From Flavobacterium sp. WV_118_3 (GTDB lineage: Bacteria > Bacteroidota > Bacteroidia > Flavobacteriales > Flavobacteriaceae): 64,000 nucleotides of DNA. Below are positions 35,416 to 43,921 of the stretch, piece after piece. The translations under genes and the position numbers were made by a program. The notes under the pieces are model-generated. The model was not told the origin of the DNA. It made no database searches and saw nothing but the letters and a program-made list of their open reading frames with translations. Each line of letters opens with the position of its first letter. Position 1 is the stretch's first letter. The stretch spans positions 1,364,001-1,428,000 of the forward strand of contig NZ_CP156060.1 in NCBI RefSeq assembly GCF_039778605.1, written 5' to 3'.

Positions 35416-35790
35416 TTAGTCCGTTAGCAATTCGTTGGTTTGCTCGACCAGTTTTTTAACCGAAAAGGGCTTGGTCATATATAAATCGGCGCCTAATGAA
35501 AGTCCTCTTTCAATATCTTTTTCCTTGTTTTTAGCCGACAGAAATATGACTTTACAATGCTGTAAACGCTCGTCTTTTTTAATTTGTTCGAGTGTCGCAA
35601 AACCGTCGACCATCGGCATCATGACGTCGAGGATAATAATATCGGGCTGCTGCACTTTTAGAATGTCCAGCGCTTCCTGTCCGTCACGGGCAATAAATAC
35701 CTCATAATTGTTCTTTTTAAAGGTGTATTCCAACGACATGACGATATTCGGTTCGTCGTCTACAATTAAAATTTTCCGCATCTTATTCAT
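35416..35790 (-). CDS. Single-domain response regulator (CheY-like)
   Basis: This is a receiver domain only: acidic DD at 11-12, phosphoacceptor Asp55 (IILDVMMPMVDG), Ser/Thr switch (FLSAKN), and Lys in MTKPF. There is no DNA-binding domain, so it must pass the signal by protein contact. Its start (35790, or the second Met at 35781) overlaps or abuts the end of the SSS-kinase gene, marking the two as partners. Confidence 0.92.
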   Translation of the reverse strand: MNKMRKILIVDDEPNIVMSLEYTFKKNNYEVFIARDGQEALDILKVQQPDIIILDVMMPMVDGFATLEQIKKDERLQHCKVIFLSAKNKEKDIERGLSLGADLYMTKPFSVKKLVEQTNELLTD

Positions 35791-38482
35791 TTTCTGTGCT
35801 ATTGTATTTGGGCAATGTAAAATGGAAAACCGCTCCGGTTTCTTTATTTTCAGCCCATATTTTTCCTTTATGATGTTCGACTATCTGTTTGCAGATCGCC
35901 AATCCGAGTCCGCTACCAACCGGTTTTTTAATATTTTGATTGGTCGACTGGTAAAATTTGTCAAAAATCGCATCCAGATCTTCCGGATTAATTCCTTTCC
36001 CGTTATCACGAATACTGGTTTGTAAATACGTTCCGTTTTCCGTTACCGTTATCGAAATCTGACCATTGGTTTCCGGACAAAACTTTACTGCATTCGACAC
36101 CAGATTTGTAATCACCTGGATAAGCCGTTCTTCGTCGTACCAGGCTTCAGCCACCGTTTCGGCCACAAAATTTACGGCTATCTTTTTGTTGCGAATCAGT
36201 TGTTGTAACGGCTCCAGGGCTGTAACTATTGTGTGATCCAGACTATTTTTTGTCGCATGAATCTGTTGCTTTCCGGTTTCGAATTTTTCGAGGTCTAAAA
36301 TTTTGTTGATCAACCTATTTAAACGATCGGATTCCGAGATGATATTCTTTAAAAACTGCTTGCGTAAGTCTTCCGGGATATCGTCATCGTCGTATAAAAT
36401 CTCACTGGAAGCCTTTATCGCAGTGATTGGTGTTCGCAATTCATGAGTTACCGTATCCAAAAATTCATCTTTCTGTGCGTCTTTTTCCAAAAGCTGTTCA
36501 TTTGCTTTTTGCAATTGGGCGGTTATTTGTTTTAACTCATTGGACGTCTCCGTCAGTTTTTTATTGATGATGATGTTTTCGCGGGATTCTTCCAAAATAT
36601 GTAATACTTCCTGTAGTGATACTTTTTCTTCTTTTACCACGCTTGAAATCAATATTCGAGCCGAAGCGGTTCCGATATGACCGGTAAGCAGGTTTTCTGC
36701 AAACTTGATCAATCGGGCGTCGGCCTGTTCCTGATTCTTATCGACATTGTATTTCAGATTAAAAATCGTCAATGCCCGTTTGGTGCGTTCCTCACCCAAA
36801 AAACGTTTTAATACTTTTTCGATATCGCGGGTATAGGCCGTTCCTTTCCAGACAAAAGCGTTTTCGTGCATCGTACTGTATTTATCGATGTCGATAAACA
36901 TTTCGGCATAATTGCGTTCGCGGTAGTTTCCTTTAAAACTCACGGAAACCGCCAGATAAATGATCGTATTAAACAGTAAACTCCAGAAAAGTGCCTGCGG
37001 AATCGGTGTCAGATAATCCAGTCCGAATAACTGAAACGGTTTTAACAATTCGATTCCGGCCAGACCTTCGGATATAAAGGTACTACTACTGTTGGTAATC
37101 CCGATTCCATACGGAATCAGAAGGGTATAAACGCAGACAAAAAATCCGATCAGCATTCCGGAAATAGCGCCCAAACGGGATCCGCGACGCCATAATAGCG
37201 CCCCAAAAAAAGCCGGAGCCAATTGCGCCATAATCACAAAGGAAACCAATCCAATCGAAAACAGGTTGTAATCCAATACGTAAAAACGATAGATCAGATA
37301 CGCAACAATGATCAATAGAAAAATACAAATTTTACGGATGTTTACGATCCGTTTGCTGTTTTTATCCTGAGTCTCACTTTGCAGCGTCCCCAGAAATCCG
37401 TAAGGAATTAAAAGATTGTTACTCAGCATGATCGATAATCCGATCGAAGCGACCACAATCATCGATATCGAAGCCGAAAAACCACCCAGAAATACCAAAA
37501 CGGTTATTGTCGTATTATTAAAATATTGTGGAATTAACAGTGAATAGGTATCGGCATTAGCCGTACCTTCCGAAAATAGTATATTTCCGCCCCATGCGAT
37601 CGGATACACAAAAATATTAAACAATAACAGATATAACGGAAACAACCAGATCGCCGTTTTAATATGACTTTCCCGATTGTTTTCGACCACCGCCATTTGA
37701 AATTGACGCGGTAACAGGAACATCGCAAATAAAGACAGTAAACATAAAAAGAACCAATTGAGTGCCTGCGGTAGTCCTCCAATGGTATTCTTTTCACGGA
37801 ATCCTTCTATCAGACTGGCTTGGGCATATATATCTTCGAAACCGTCAAATACAAAATAGGTTACATATACGCCTACCAGAATAAAGAAAAAGAGTTTTAA
37901 AACCGATTCCATTGCCACGGCAGTCACAATTCCTTTTCTTTTTTCGGAGGCATCTACATAACGGGTTCCGTAATAGGAGGCAAAAAGGGCAAGTGCAATA
38001 GCCACATAAGTTGTAGTGTCATTAAACACATTCGAACTTAACGAGGTTTGGGTTACTATTGTAAAGGTTTCGGCAATTGCTTTTAATTGTAAGGCGATAT
38101 ACGGAATAATCCCGACAACACTAATAAAAGTAACCAACGCGCCCAGAAAACGACTGTTTCCGTAGCGTAAGGAAATAAAATCGGCCAGACTGGAAATTTT
38201 ATTCACCCGCGAGATACGGATGATTTTTCGCAGAATGACAATCCACGCCGGAATAATGATCACCGGTCCCAAATATACCGTAAGGTAACTCAGTCCCGAC
38301 TGTGCCGCTACTCCGATACTACCATAATACGTCCAGGCCGAGCAATAAACGGCAAGCGAAAAAGTATAGACATACGGATTATTGGTCCATTTACCGTTGG
38401 CTTTTTTTTCGGCCCAATGGGCTACAAAAAATAAGATTCCCAGATAAAACAACAATATGATCAGTAAACTATAACTACTCAT
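35783..38482 (-). CDS. SSS-STAC sensor histidine kinase (CrbS/CbrA-like)
   Basis: About 500 residues form a 13-segment sodium:solute symporter (SLC5) domain. A STAC region follows (LIKFAENLLTGHIGTASARI), then a coiled coil, HisKA with the phospho-His in TVTHELRTPI (about residue 680), and HATPase (NLVSNAVKF, DNGKGI, GSGLGLAICKQIV). CrbS, which controls acs in Vibrio and Pseudomonas, has this plan. I set the start at the ATG 38482, which overlaps the small upstream gene by 8 bases; an ATG at 38497 adds 5 residues. The protein may both bind or carry a substrate such as acetate and signal its presence. Confidence 0.92.
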   Translation of the reverse strand: MSSYSLLIILLFYLGILFFVAHWAEKKANGKWTNNPYVYTFSLAVYCSAWTYYGSIGVAAQSGLSYLTVYLGPVIIIPAWIVILRKIIRISRVNKISSLADFISLRYGNSRFLGALVTFISVVGIIPYIALQLKAIAETFTIVTQTSLSSNVFNDTTTYVAIALALFASYYGTRYVDASEKRKGIVTAVAMESVLKLFFFILVGVYVTYFVFDGFEDIYAQASLIEGFREKNTIGGLPQALNWFFLCLLSLFAMFLLPRQFQMAVVENNRESHIKTAIWLFPLYLLLFNIFVYPIAWGGNILFSEGTANADTYSLLIPQYFNNTTITVLVFLGGFSASISMIVVASIGLSIMLSNNLLIPYGFLGTLQSETQDKNSKRIVNIRKICIFLLIIVAYLIYRFYVLDYNLFSIGLVSFVIMAQLAPAFFGALLWRRGSRLGAISGMLIGFFVCVYTLLIPYGIGITNSSSTFISEGLAGIELLKPFQLFGLDYLTPIPQALFWSLLFNTIIYLAVSVSFKGNYRERNYAEMFIDIDKYSTMHENAFVWKGTAYTRDIEKVLKRFLGEERTKRALTIFNLKYNVDKNQEQADARLIKFAENLLTGHIGTASARILISSVVKEEKVSLQEVLHILEESRENIIINKKLTETSNELKQITAQLQKANEQLLEKDAQKDEFLDTVTHELRTPITAIKASSEILYDDDDIPEDLRKQFLKNIISESDRLNRLINKILDLEKFETGKQQIHATKNSLDHTIVTALEPLQQLIRNKKIAVNFVAETVAEAWYDEERLIQVITNLVSNAVKFCPETNGQISITVTENGTYLQTSIRDNGKGINPEDLDAIFDKFYQSTNQNIKKPVGSGLGLAICKQIVEHHKGKIWAENKETGAVFHFTLPKYNSTENE

Positions 38483-38669
38483 AATACCGCTTAACAACTA
38501 AAAATGAAACCAAGATTGAAAATAGCCATATGGAAAAAAAGTAGCCGTAAATTACCGGGATTCCTAAAATGGCATCGGCGTGATCAAAAAGAAGCACCAA
38601 TGGCAAATTAAAGGCCAGTAATAAGGCTAGAGATAAGATAACTAATTTTTGTTCGTGCCGTTTTTTCAT
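38475..38669 (-). CDS. Small membrane protein before the SSS-kinase, 64 aa
   Basis: There are two membrane helices (LVILSLALLLAFNLPLVLLF and YFFSIWLFSILVSFLVV) with a basic start. Its end overlaps the kinase start by 8 bases, so production is coupled. Small two-helix proteins (DUF485, DUF4212) accompany SSS carriers elsewhere; this one sits in the same position but I do not see their signature. Confidence 0.7.
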   Translation of the reverse strand: MKKRHEQKLVILSLALLLAFNLPLVLLFDHADAILGIPVIYGYFFSIWLFSILVSFLVVKRYYE

Positions 38670-38742
38670 GTGTTCTACAAACCAAAGGACCCCGGAGTTC
38701 CAAAGAAATCCGGAGTACCAGTAATAACCAGGTAGTTATAGG

Positions 38743-38967
38743 TTAATCTTCATTATCATATTCTCCGATAAGGGCATAATAGCCAAAGGTTCCCAAACCT
38801 AATACGATTAAGGGCGTCAGGATAAACAGAATGATGATTCCAAAAACCAAATCGTCCTGTTTGCCGGTCACAAACTTTGGTAAGCCGAATATAAAGATAC
38901 AAAAATAGGCTGCGGCTATAGCTAATAATAGCCAAACAATTCCGAGTATTCTTTTTATTTTGTTCAT
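38743..38967 (-). CDS. DUF6814-like small membrane protein, 74 aa
   Basis: There are two membrane helices (IVWLLLAIAAAYFCIFIFGL and FGIIILFILTPLIVLGLGTF) and an acidic tail. It starts 11 bases after the MFS gene. This small protein is a usual follower of MHS-type MFS genes in flavobacteria and may be a subunit or stabiliser of the carrier. Confidence 0.7.
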   Translation of the reverse strand: MNKIKRILGIVWLLLAIAAAYFCIFIFGLPKFVTGKQDDLVFGIIILFILTPLIVLGLGTFGYYALIGEYDNED

Positions 38968-38978
38968 AAATATGCCTT

Positions 38979-40511
38979 TTAGTCGTTACTTTTATTTTTG
39001 TTGTTAATATAAAACATCCCGATCACAAAGCTGATCGCTGCAATGATAATCGGATACCACAATCCTTCGAGGTAAAATGTAGGATTGCCGTTGTCTTTCG
39101 CTACCGTTACCAGGTAGGTTGAAATCGCCGGTAACAAGCCTCCGAAAATTCCGTTTCCGACATGATACGGTAAGGACATCGATGTATAGCGGATTTTCAC
39201 CGGGAACATTTCTACCAGAAAAGCGGCAATCGGACCGTAAACCATCGTTACAAAAATCACCTGAATAAACACGAGGAAGATCAGCATCCATCGGTCGGAT
39301 GAATTAATGGTCACCGTGGTTTTGACGTCGGTTTTGGCTTTTCCATCCACCATAATCGGCTTACCATCTTCCAGATGAACGGTTTTAATTTGCGTCCATT
39401 GGGTTCCGTCTGTAAATTCTTTGGTGGTTGTATAAACGGAATCAATTGTCTGATGTGTATTTTCTTTGGTTATCGCCAGAATTTTTGTTTTTTCGACTAT
39501 TTCCGTTTTTAAGTTTACATCGGTGGTTTCGTACATGGTTTTGTAAATCGGACGGTATAAAAAGATCGCCAACAACATTCCGGTCATCATAATACTTTTG
39601 CGTCCTACTTTATCACTCAACCATCCGAAGACTACAAAGAACGGCGTTCCAACCAATAGTGCGATTCCTAATAAGGTATCCACCTGCGTAGAATCGACAC
39701 TCATAACGGTTTTCAGGAAATTCATCGCATAAAACTGACCGGTATACCAGACCACTCCCTGCCCCATCGCGGCTCCAAATAAGGCTAATAATACAAATTT
39801 AAGGTTATAACGGTTTCCGAAACTTTCTTTTAACGGATTCGCACTGGTTTTTCCTTCGGCTTTCGCTTTGGCAAATACCGGCGATTCGTGCATGTTTTTA
39901 CGGATCAGATACGACACCAATACCATCAGGATCGATACCCAAAACGGTACACGCCATCCCCACTCGTCAAACGCGGCTTCCGATAAGGTTGTTTTGGTTA
40001 ACAAAATAACCATCAACGACACAAATAATCCCGCCGTAGCCGTCGTTTGAATCCACGAAGTCCAATACCCACGTTGACCAACCGGTGCATGTTCGGCGAC
40101 ATAGGTAGCCGCTCCACCATATTCGCCACCCAGTGCCAATCCTTGTAATAACCGAAGCACTAACACTAATAACGGTGCCATAAATCCGATGGTTTCGTAA
40201 CTCGGAATACATCCGATCAAAAATGTGGCCCCTCCCATTAATAACAGGGTTACCATAAACGTATATTTACGCCCGATCATATCACCCAGACGACCAAAAA
40301 ACAAGGCGCCAAACGGACGAACGACAAATCCGGCAGCAAAAGTTGCCAATGTCGATAAAAAGGCAGCCGTTGGGTTATCGGCCGGGAAGAATTTGGTAGA
40401 AATCACTACCGCCAAACTTCCGAAAATATAAAAATCATACCATTCGATCAGTGTTCCTACAGAAGAAGCGGTGATAACGCTCCAGATTCCTTTTGTTGCT
40501 TTATTGCTCAT
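38979..40511 (-). CDS. MFS transporter, metabolite:H+ symporter (MHS) type
   Basis: The 510-aa carrier opens with IEWYDFYIFGSLAVVISTKFFP and has GALFFGRLGDMIGRK and GGEYGGAATYVAEHAP, as in MHS carriers for organic acids and zwitterions (ProP, ShiA). Between about residues 325 and 400 an extra polar stretch of some 75 residues (IVEKTKILAITKENTHQTID onward) interrupts the membrane region. Encoded with an outer-membrane porin and acyl-CoA synthetases, it is the likely acetate or propionate uptake system. Confidence 0.88.
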   Translation of the reverse strand: MSNKATKGIWSVITASSVGTLIEWYDFYIFGSLAVVISTKFFPADNPTAAFLSTLATFAAGFVVRPFGALFFGRLGDMIGRKYTFMVTLLLMGGATFLIGCIPSYETIGFMAPLLVLVLRLLQGLALGGEYGGAATYVAEHAPVGQRGYWTSWIQTTATAGLFVSLMVILLTKTTLSEAAFDEWGWRVPFWVSILMVLVSYLIRKNMHESPVFAKAKAEGKTSANPLKESFGNRYNLKFVLLALFGAAMGQGVVWYTGQFYAMNFLKTVMSVDSTQVDTLLGIALLVGTPFFVVFGWLSDKVGRKSIMMTGMLLAIFLYRPIYKTMYETTDVNLKTEIVEKTKILAITKENTHQTIDSVYTTTKEFTDGTQWTQIKTVHLEDGKPIMVDGKAKTDVKTTVTINSSDRWMLIFLVFIQVIFVTMVYGPIAAFLVEMFPVKIRYTSMSLPYHVGNGIFGGLLPAISTYLVTVAKDNGNPTFYLEGLWYPIIIAAISFVIGMFYINNKNKSND

Positions 40512-40530
40512 AAATGTGGTTCAGTGTTGG

Positions 40531-41880
40531 TTATAAATAAATTTGCAGTTGTACCAGGAAATCCCCTCTCATCCCGTCGATATTGTCTTTGGCACTATAA
40601 ACAGGTCGTGTCGAATACTGCGTGGTGATTTTAGCATGATGCCCGTCCAGGAAGAAATTGGCACCAATGTCAAACTGCGAACTGGATTTTTCGAGTGCTT
40701 CGAATTTTTTATACGTATACGCTCCGAAAGGCTGAATGCGCACAACCGGTTTTTCGGCTTTACACGGTAATAAAAATCCAGCCTGTGTATACCAGATGGT
40801 TCCGGTTCCGATCATCGGTTGCGTATTTCCGGCCCCGGCCAAAGCCCGGTCACCTGTAAAAGACGGATCGGCGGCACCAACATTCATAATTCCGATATTG
40901 CGAAGGTAGTTGGGACCAAAATCGTAATCGTATAAAACGGAATAAGCGGTCAGTGCCATTTTCTTTTCTTTGGCTCCTAAAGGTAAATCCAGAAAAGCAT
41001 CCGCCGAAAGTAATTTGATATCGTGTTTTTGAACAACACTGTTTACAGAAGTTCGTGTCGCATCCGGAGCAGTATAAAAGCCGGCGCCAAGATTAAATAC
41101 TTTTTTGGTTCCAAGGTAAGAACCAACTTTATACGGTAGTAAATTCGATTCCTGTTCTAAAAACTGGTATTCGAAATAACCGGCTTTCGACCATCGGGTG
41201 TTTCCGCTATTGTCTACGGCTACTGCGTTATCAACATTGGTAACATCTACCGGAGCCGTGTTGGTGGCAAAAGGTTTGTTGATGCTCATACGGTATTCGA
41301 ATTTCCCGTATTTTCCTTTGGCGAATAACCCAACCTGTCGGGCAAACTGATCGGCATTATCGATTAAAGGCCAGTTAAAAATCGGAGCATCAATGGTTAG
41401 GAAATTTAAAGTTGAGGCCATCGTCATACGGGACAATCCCATATAGTAATGCAATCCGCCTCCAAGTGATAAACTGAACTTTTTACCCGCTTCCGGTAAA
41501 ACTACCGCATATTCGTTCCAGGCATCGTGAAAGAACAGCCCCGGCTTTTTGGTCGATCCCGCCGGACTGGTAAAGGTTTGATTGTTAATTCCAAAATGCG
41601 TTACAATCATATACCGCTTGGAGATTTGGGCATACGCCAGCATTCGCAAACGTCGGTTACCGATATCGGTATTAGTCGTCGCCGGTTCGTCGGCAATCAT
41701 TGTTCCGGGATTCATTTCGGAAGAGCGAAACCAGATTTGATTCCAGGCGATAAAACGCATGTATTTGGAACCGTCTTCATTGAAATTTACTTTTAATCCC
41801 GAACCGTAATCCGTCGAACCCTGAGAATAGCCTTCCGCTGCGAAAAAGAGCAATCCGGCCAATAAAATGATTCGTTTCAT
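40531..41880 (-). CDS. Outer-membrane porin
   Basis: The protein has a signal peptide (ending EGYSQ), many alternating amphipathic strands with aromatic girdles, and a C-terminal strand ending in Leu (DFLVQLQIYL), as in outer-membrane barrels. It resembles phosphate-selective porin O/P-type proteins in layout but has no specific phosphate mark. It is the first gene of the acetate/propionate operon, 19 bases before the MFS gene, so it probably admits the small acids through the outer membrane. Confidence 0.85.
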   Translation of the reverse strand: MKRIILLAGLLFFAAEGYSQGSTDYGSGLKVNFNEDGSKYMRFIAWNQIWFRSSEMNPGTMIADEPATTNTDIGNRRLRMLAYAQISKRYMIVTHFGINNQTFTSPAGSTKKPGLFFHDAWNEYAVVLPEAGKKFSLSLGGGLHYYMGLSRMTMASTLNFLTIDAPIFNWPLIDNADQFARQVGLFAKGKYGKFEYRMSINKPFATNTAPVDVTNVDNAVAVDNSGNTRWSKAGYFEYQFLEQESNLLPYKVGSYLGTKKVFNLGAGFYTAPDATRTSVNSVVQKHDIKLLSADAFLDLPLGAKEKKMALTAYSVLYDYDFGPNYLRNIGIMNVGAADPSFTGDRALAGAGNTQPMIGTGTIWYTQAGFLLPCKAEKPVVRIQPFGAYTYKKFEALEKSSSQFDIGANFFLDGHHAKITTQYSTRPVYSAKDNIDGMRGDFLVQLQIYL

Positions 41881-41982
41881 AAGGTACTGTAATTTGGTTG
41901 TTTTGTGTTTTTTGCTTCACCAAATTCTAAAAAGGAAACGGATTGAAAATTTTTGTATATATATTTTTGTAAAATACTATAG

Positions 41983-42402
41983 TTAATCTTTAAAACGTTC
42001 CCATTTTATCAGCATAAATTTGTCCCCTAACTCCGTTATGATCATTCCGGCACCAGACAATTGTTCTTTATTTTTTAGGTATTCAACGAGTTCCAAATGG
42101 TTAAAAATCTTGTATGTTGGATGGTAATCACCTTGCGTGAGCCTTTTCACCCGAAATTCTTTTACCCAATTGCTTACGGTAACGTGGGAAACCCCTAAAA
42201 TACGTTCAATTTCGCGGTAACTCAATCCTTCAAGATAGAGCTGTAATGCCTTGGTTACATAGTAATCGTCTATCTTTTTACCCAATTTGTTAACGGTAAA
42301 ATAATAGTTGCATTTTTTACATAAGTATCTTTGTTTCTGATTGATAACCCCACTTTTAACAATAGCGTTGGTTTTGCACTTCGGACAGGCTAAAATCTCC
42401 AT
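41983..42402 (-). CDS. IS1 InsA-like DNA-binding protein, probably domesticated regulator
   Basis: An N-terminal zinc finger (Cys6, 9, 28, 31: CPKCK ... CKKC) is followed by a helix-turn-helix (LQLYLEGLSYREIERILGVS and HVTVSNWVKEFR), as in IS1 InsA and IS1595-type transposase N-termini. There is no DDE or InsB catalytic part, and no terminal repeats are visible around it. The last 35 residues (LVEYLKNKEQLSGAGMIITE) are a separate small module. Its place about 100 bases upstream of the porin operon suggests it now serves as that operon's regulator. Confidence 0.75.
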   Translation of the reverse strand: MEILACPKCKTNAIVKSGVINQKQRYLCKKCNYYFTVNKLGKKIDDYYVTKALQLYLEGLSYREIERILGVSHVTVSNWVKEFRVKRLTQGDYHPTYKIFNHLELVEYLKNKEQLSGAGMIITELGDKFMLIKWERFKD

Positions 42403-42435
42403 ATATATTTATTTTGCATAAATATAGTATTTTAG

Positions 42436-42443
42436 CAAATATA
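42436..42443 (-). promoter_or_regulatory. -7 element of the InsA-like gene
   Basis: TATATTTG on the minus strand matches TAnnTTTG perfectly, 34 bases before the ATG at 42402. No good TTG partner was found. Confidence 0.4.
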
Positions 42444-42563
42444 CATATAGCAATAATTCATTTTTTTAAATCAAAAATTACATTATATACATATTTAAAC
42501 AACTATATTTACATTAAAAATAATAAATATTGCTTTTATAAAAAACCAGAATCGATAATCACA

Positions 42564-43160
42564 ATGAAATCCCTGTTCGTATTTGTTGGTCTGTTTACAT
42601 TCTTTTTTAGTCATTGTCAAGAAGAAAATAAACTTTCGGAAGCTGTAAAAGCTGAAATTTCGGTCGATTCTATTGAAAGGGCTTTTTTGGATGAAAAACT
42701 ATTCTATACCACGGTGATCCGACTGCATCCTAACGACAATGCTTTTATTTTTATTGATGATGATTATGTCGCGCAAAGCATTACCAATGCCTCCGTTAAA
42801 AAACTATACGAAACCAGCGAATACCTATCATCAGAAAACCGGGAAGCTTTTTATCAAAAAATCAGCAATGCCCTTCCAAAAGAAGATATTCGTGTTTTTG
42901 ATCGGATTTGGAGTTTAAAGGAAGTTCGTCAACAAATTGGCGGTGATGGTGGTTTGCATACCTTGGTAACCTGGATCACCCAAAAACCAACCGCAAAAGA
43001 TCCCAACTATTATATTGAAGTACGCCGACTGTATCTCGAACGACTCGGAACCTGTATTCCAATTGGCTATATTAAAATGCACAGCCAAACAAAAGACCTT
43101 TTGGTAATGGATTCCGAAGGCGAATACCTTCCGATAGCCAAATGGCGTCAAATCAAATAG
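42564..43160 (+). CDS. Hypothetical lipoprotein, 198 aa
   Basis: The frame opens at 42414, but its first 50 codons are low-complexity AT-rich sequence. The ATG at 42564 begins a proper lipoprotein signal (MKSLFVFVGLFTFFFSHC). The mature part is soluble and charged, with two regions of strand content (NAFIFIDDDYVAQSI, YYIEVRRLYLERLG). Function unknown. It stands alone between the InsA-like gene and the aromatic operon. Confidence 0.6.
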   Translation: MKSLFVFVGLFTFFFSHCQEENKLSEAVKAEISVDSIERAFLDEKLFYTTVIRLHPNDNAFIFIDDDYVAQSITNASVKKLYETSEYLSSENREAFYQKISNALPKEDIRVFDRIWSLKEVRQQIGGDGGLHTLVTWITQKPTAKDPNYYIEVRRLYLERLGTCIPIGYIKMHSQTKDLLVMDSEGEYLPIAKWRQIK

Positions 43161-43162
43161 TT

Positions 43163-43186
43163 TCACAAACGGATATTAGTTTGTGA
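43163..43186. promoter_or_regulatory. Perfect inverted repeat upstream of the aromatic operon
   Basis: TCACAAAC (43163-43170) and GTTTGTGA (43179-43186) are exact reverse complements around 8 bases. There is no U-run behind it, so it suits an operator for the operon starting at 43315 at least as well as a terminator for the gene ending at 43160. Confidence 0.45.
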
Positions 43187-43314
43187 CAGAATTTCTTTAA
43201 AAATGCAGGATCAGCAAAGATTATAGAATAAAAATACAGAGTACTTATTTTTATTTTTATAAAAATATCAATTCTAAAAAAAAAGGTTTAATTTGCGATA
43301 AAACAAACAACACT

Positions 43315-43920
43315 ATGCATTTTGACCCGTCTGTATTGGACCAATCGGCCGTATACAAACTACTAACCGGTACAGTTATTCCCCGTCCTATTGGATGGAT
43401 TTCCTCGATCAGTAAAGAAGGTGCTATCAATCTGGCACCATTTTCATTTTTTAATGCTGTTGGCGAAGATCCGCCTCATGTGATGTTCTCAACTGTTCGT
43501 CCGAACAACACCAATAAAGACACCTTAAATAACGTGCTGGAAACCGGCGAATTTGTGGTTAATTTGGTTACGGAAGAACTCGTTGAAAAAATGAATCTGA
43601 CTTCAGCCAGCGTTCCACCCGATCAAAACGAATTCGAACTGGCACAACTCACTCCTGCTTCATCACTTGTTGTAAAAGCTCCACGGGTTATAGAGAGCCC
43701 GGTGGCGATGGAATGCAAAGTCGTACACCATTATTCGCTGGAAGACCATCAGCACGGTGGCGCAACTATCGTTATCGGCAGAGTGGTTATGTTTCATATC
43801 GACGAAGCCATATTGTCCGACAATTACCGAATTAACATGGACGTCTACCGACCTGTTGCCCGTTTGGCAGGATCAAATTATTCAAAATTAGGAGAGATTT
43901 TCTCCATTAAAAGAGCTTAA
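43315..43920 (+). CDS. Flavin reductase-like FMN-binding protein
   Basis: This 201-aa split-barrel flavoprotein of the DIM6/NTAB type carries GTVIPRPIGWISSISKEGAIN, LAPFSFFNAVGEDPPHVMFS and a later EFVVNLV. Relatives supply reduced flavin or bind FMN in aromatic and heterocycle breakdown clusters. It is the first gene of the nine-gene operon, and its stop is 1 base before the monooxygenase start, so it may work with that enzyme. Confidence 0.85.
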   Translation: MHFDPSVLDQSAVYKLLTGTVIPRPIGWISSISKEGAINLAPFSFFNAVGEDPPHVMFSTVRPNNTNKDTLNNVLETGEFVVNLVTEELVEKMNLTSASVPPDQNEFELAQLTPASSLVVKAPRVIESPVAMECKVVHHYSLEDHQHGGATIVIGRVVMFHIDEAILSDNYRINMDVYRPVARLAGSNYSKLGEIFSIKRA

Positions 43921-43921
43921 A

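Noticed and set aside
38670..38742. CCGGAGT direct repeat in the gap between two small membrane-protein genes
   Set aside because: Only two 7-base copies, no phasing with a promoter, likely chance or a minor RNA stem within the operon.
42414..42563. N-terminal extension of 50 codons ahead of the lipoprotein at 42564
   Set aside because: The extension is AT-rich low-complexity sequence overlapping the divergent promoter; the lipoprotein signal starts at 42564.
41881..42563. Possible complete IS1-type insertion sequence around the InsA-like gene
   Set aside because: No terminal inverted repeats, target duplications or catalytic transposase frame could be found next to it.
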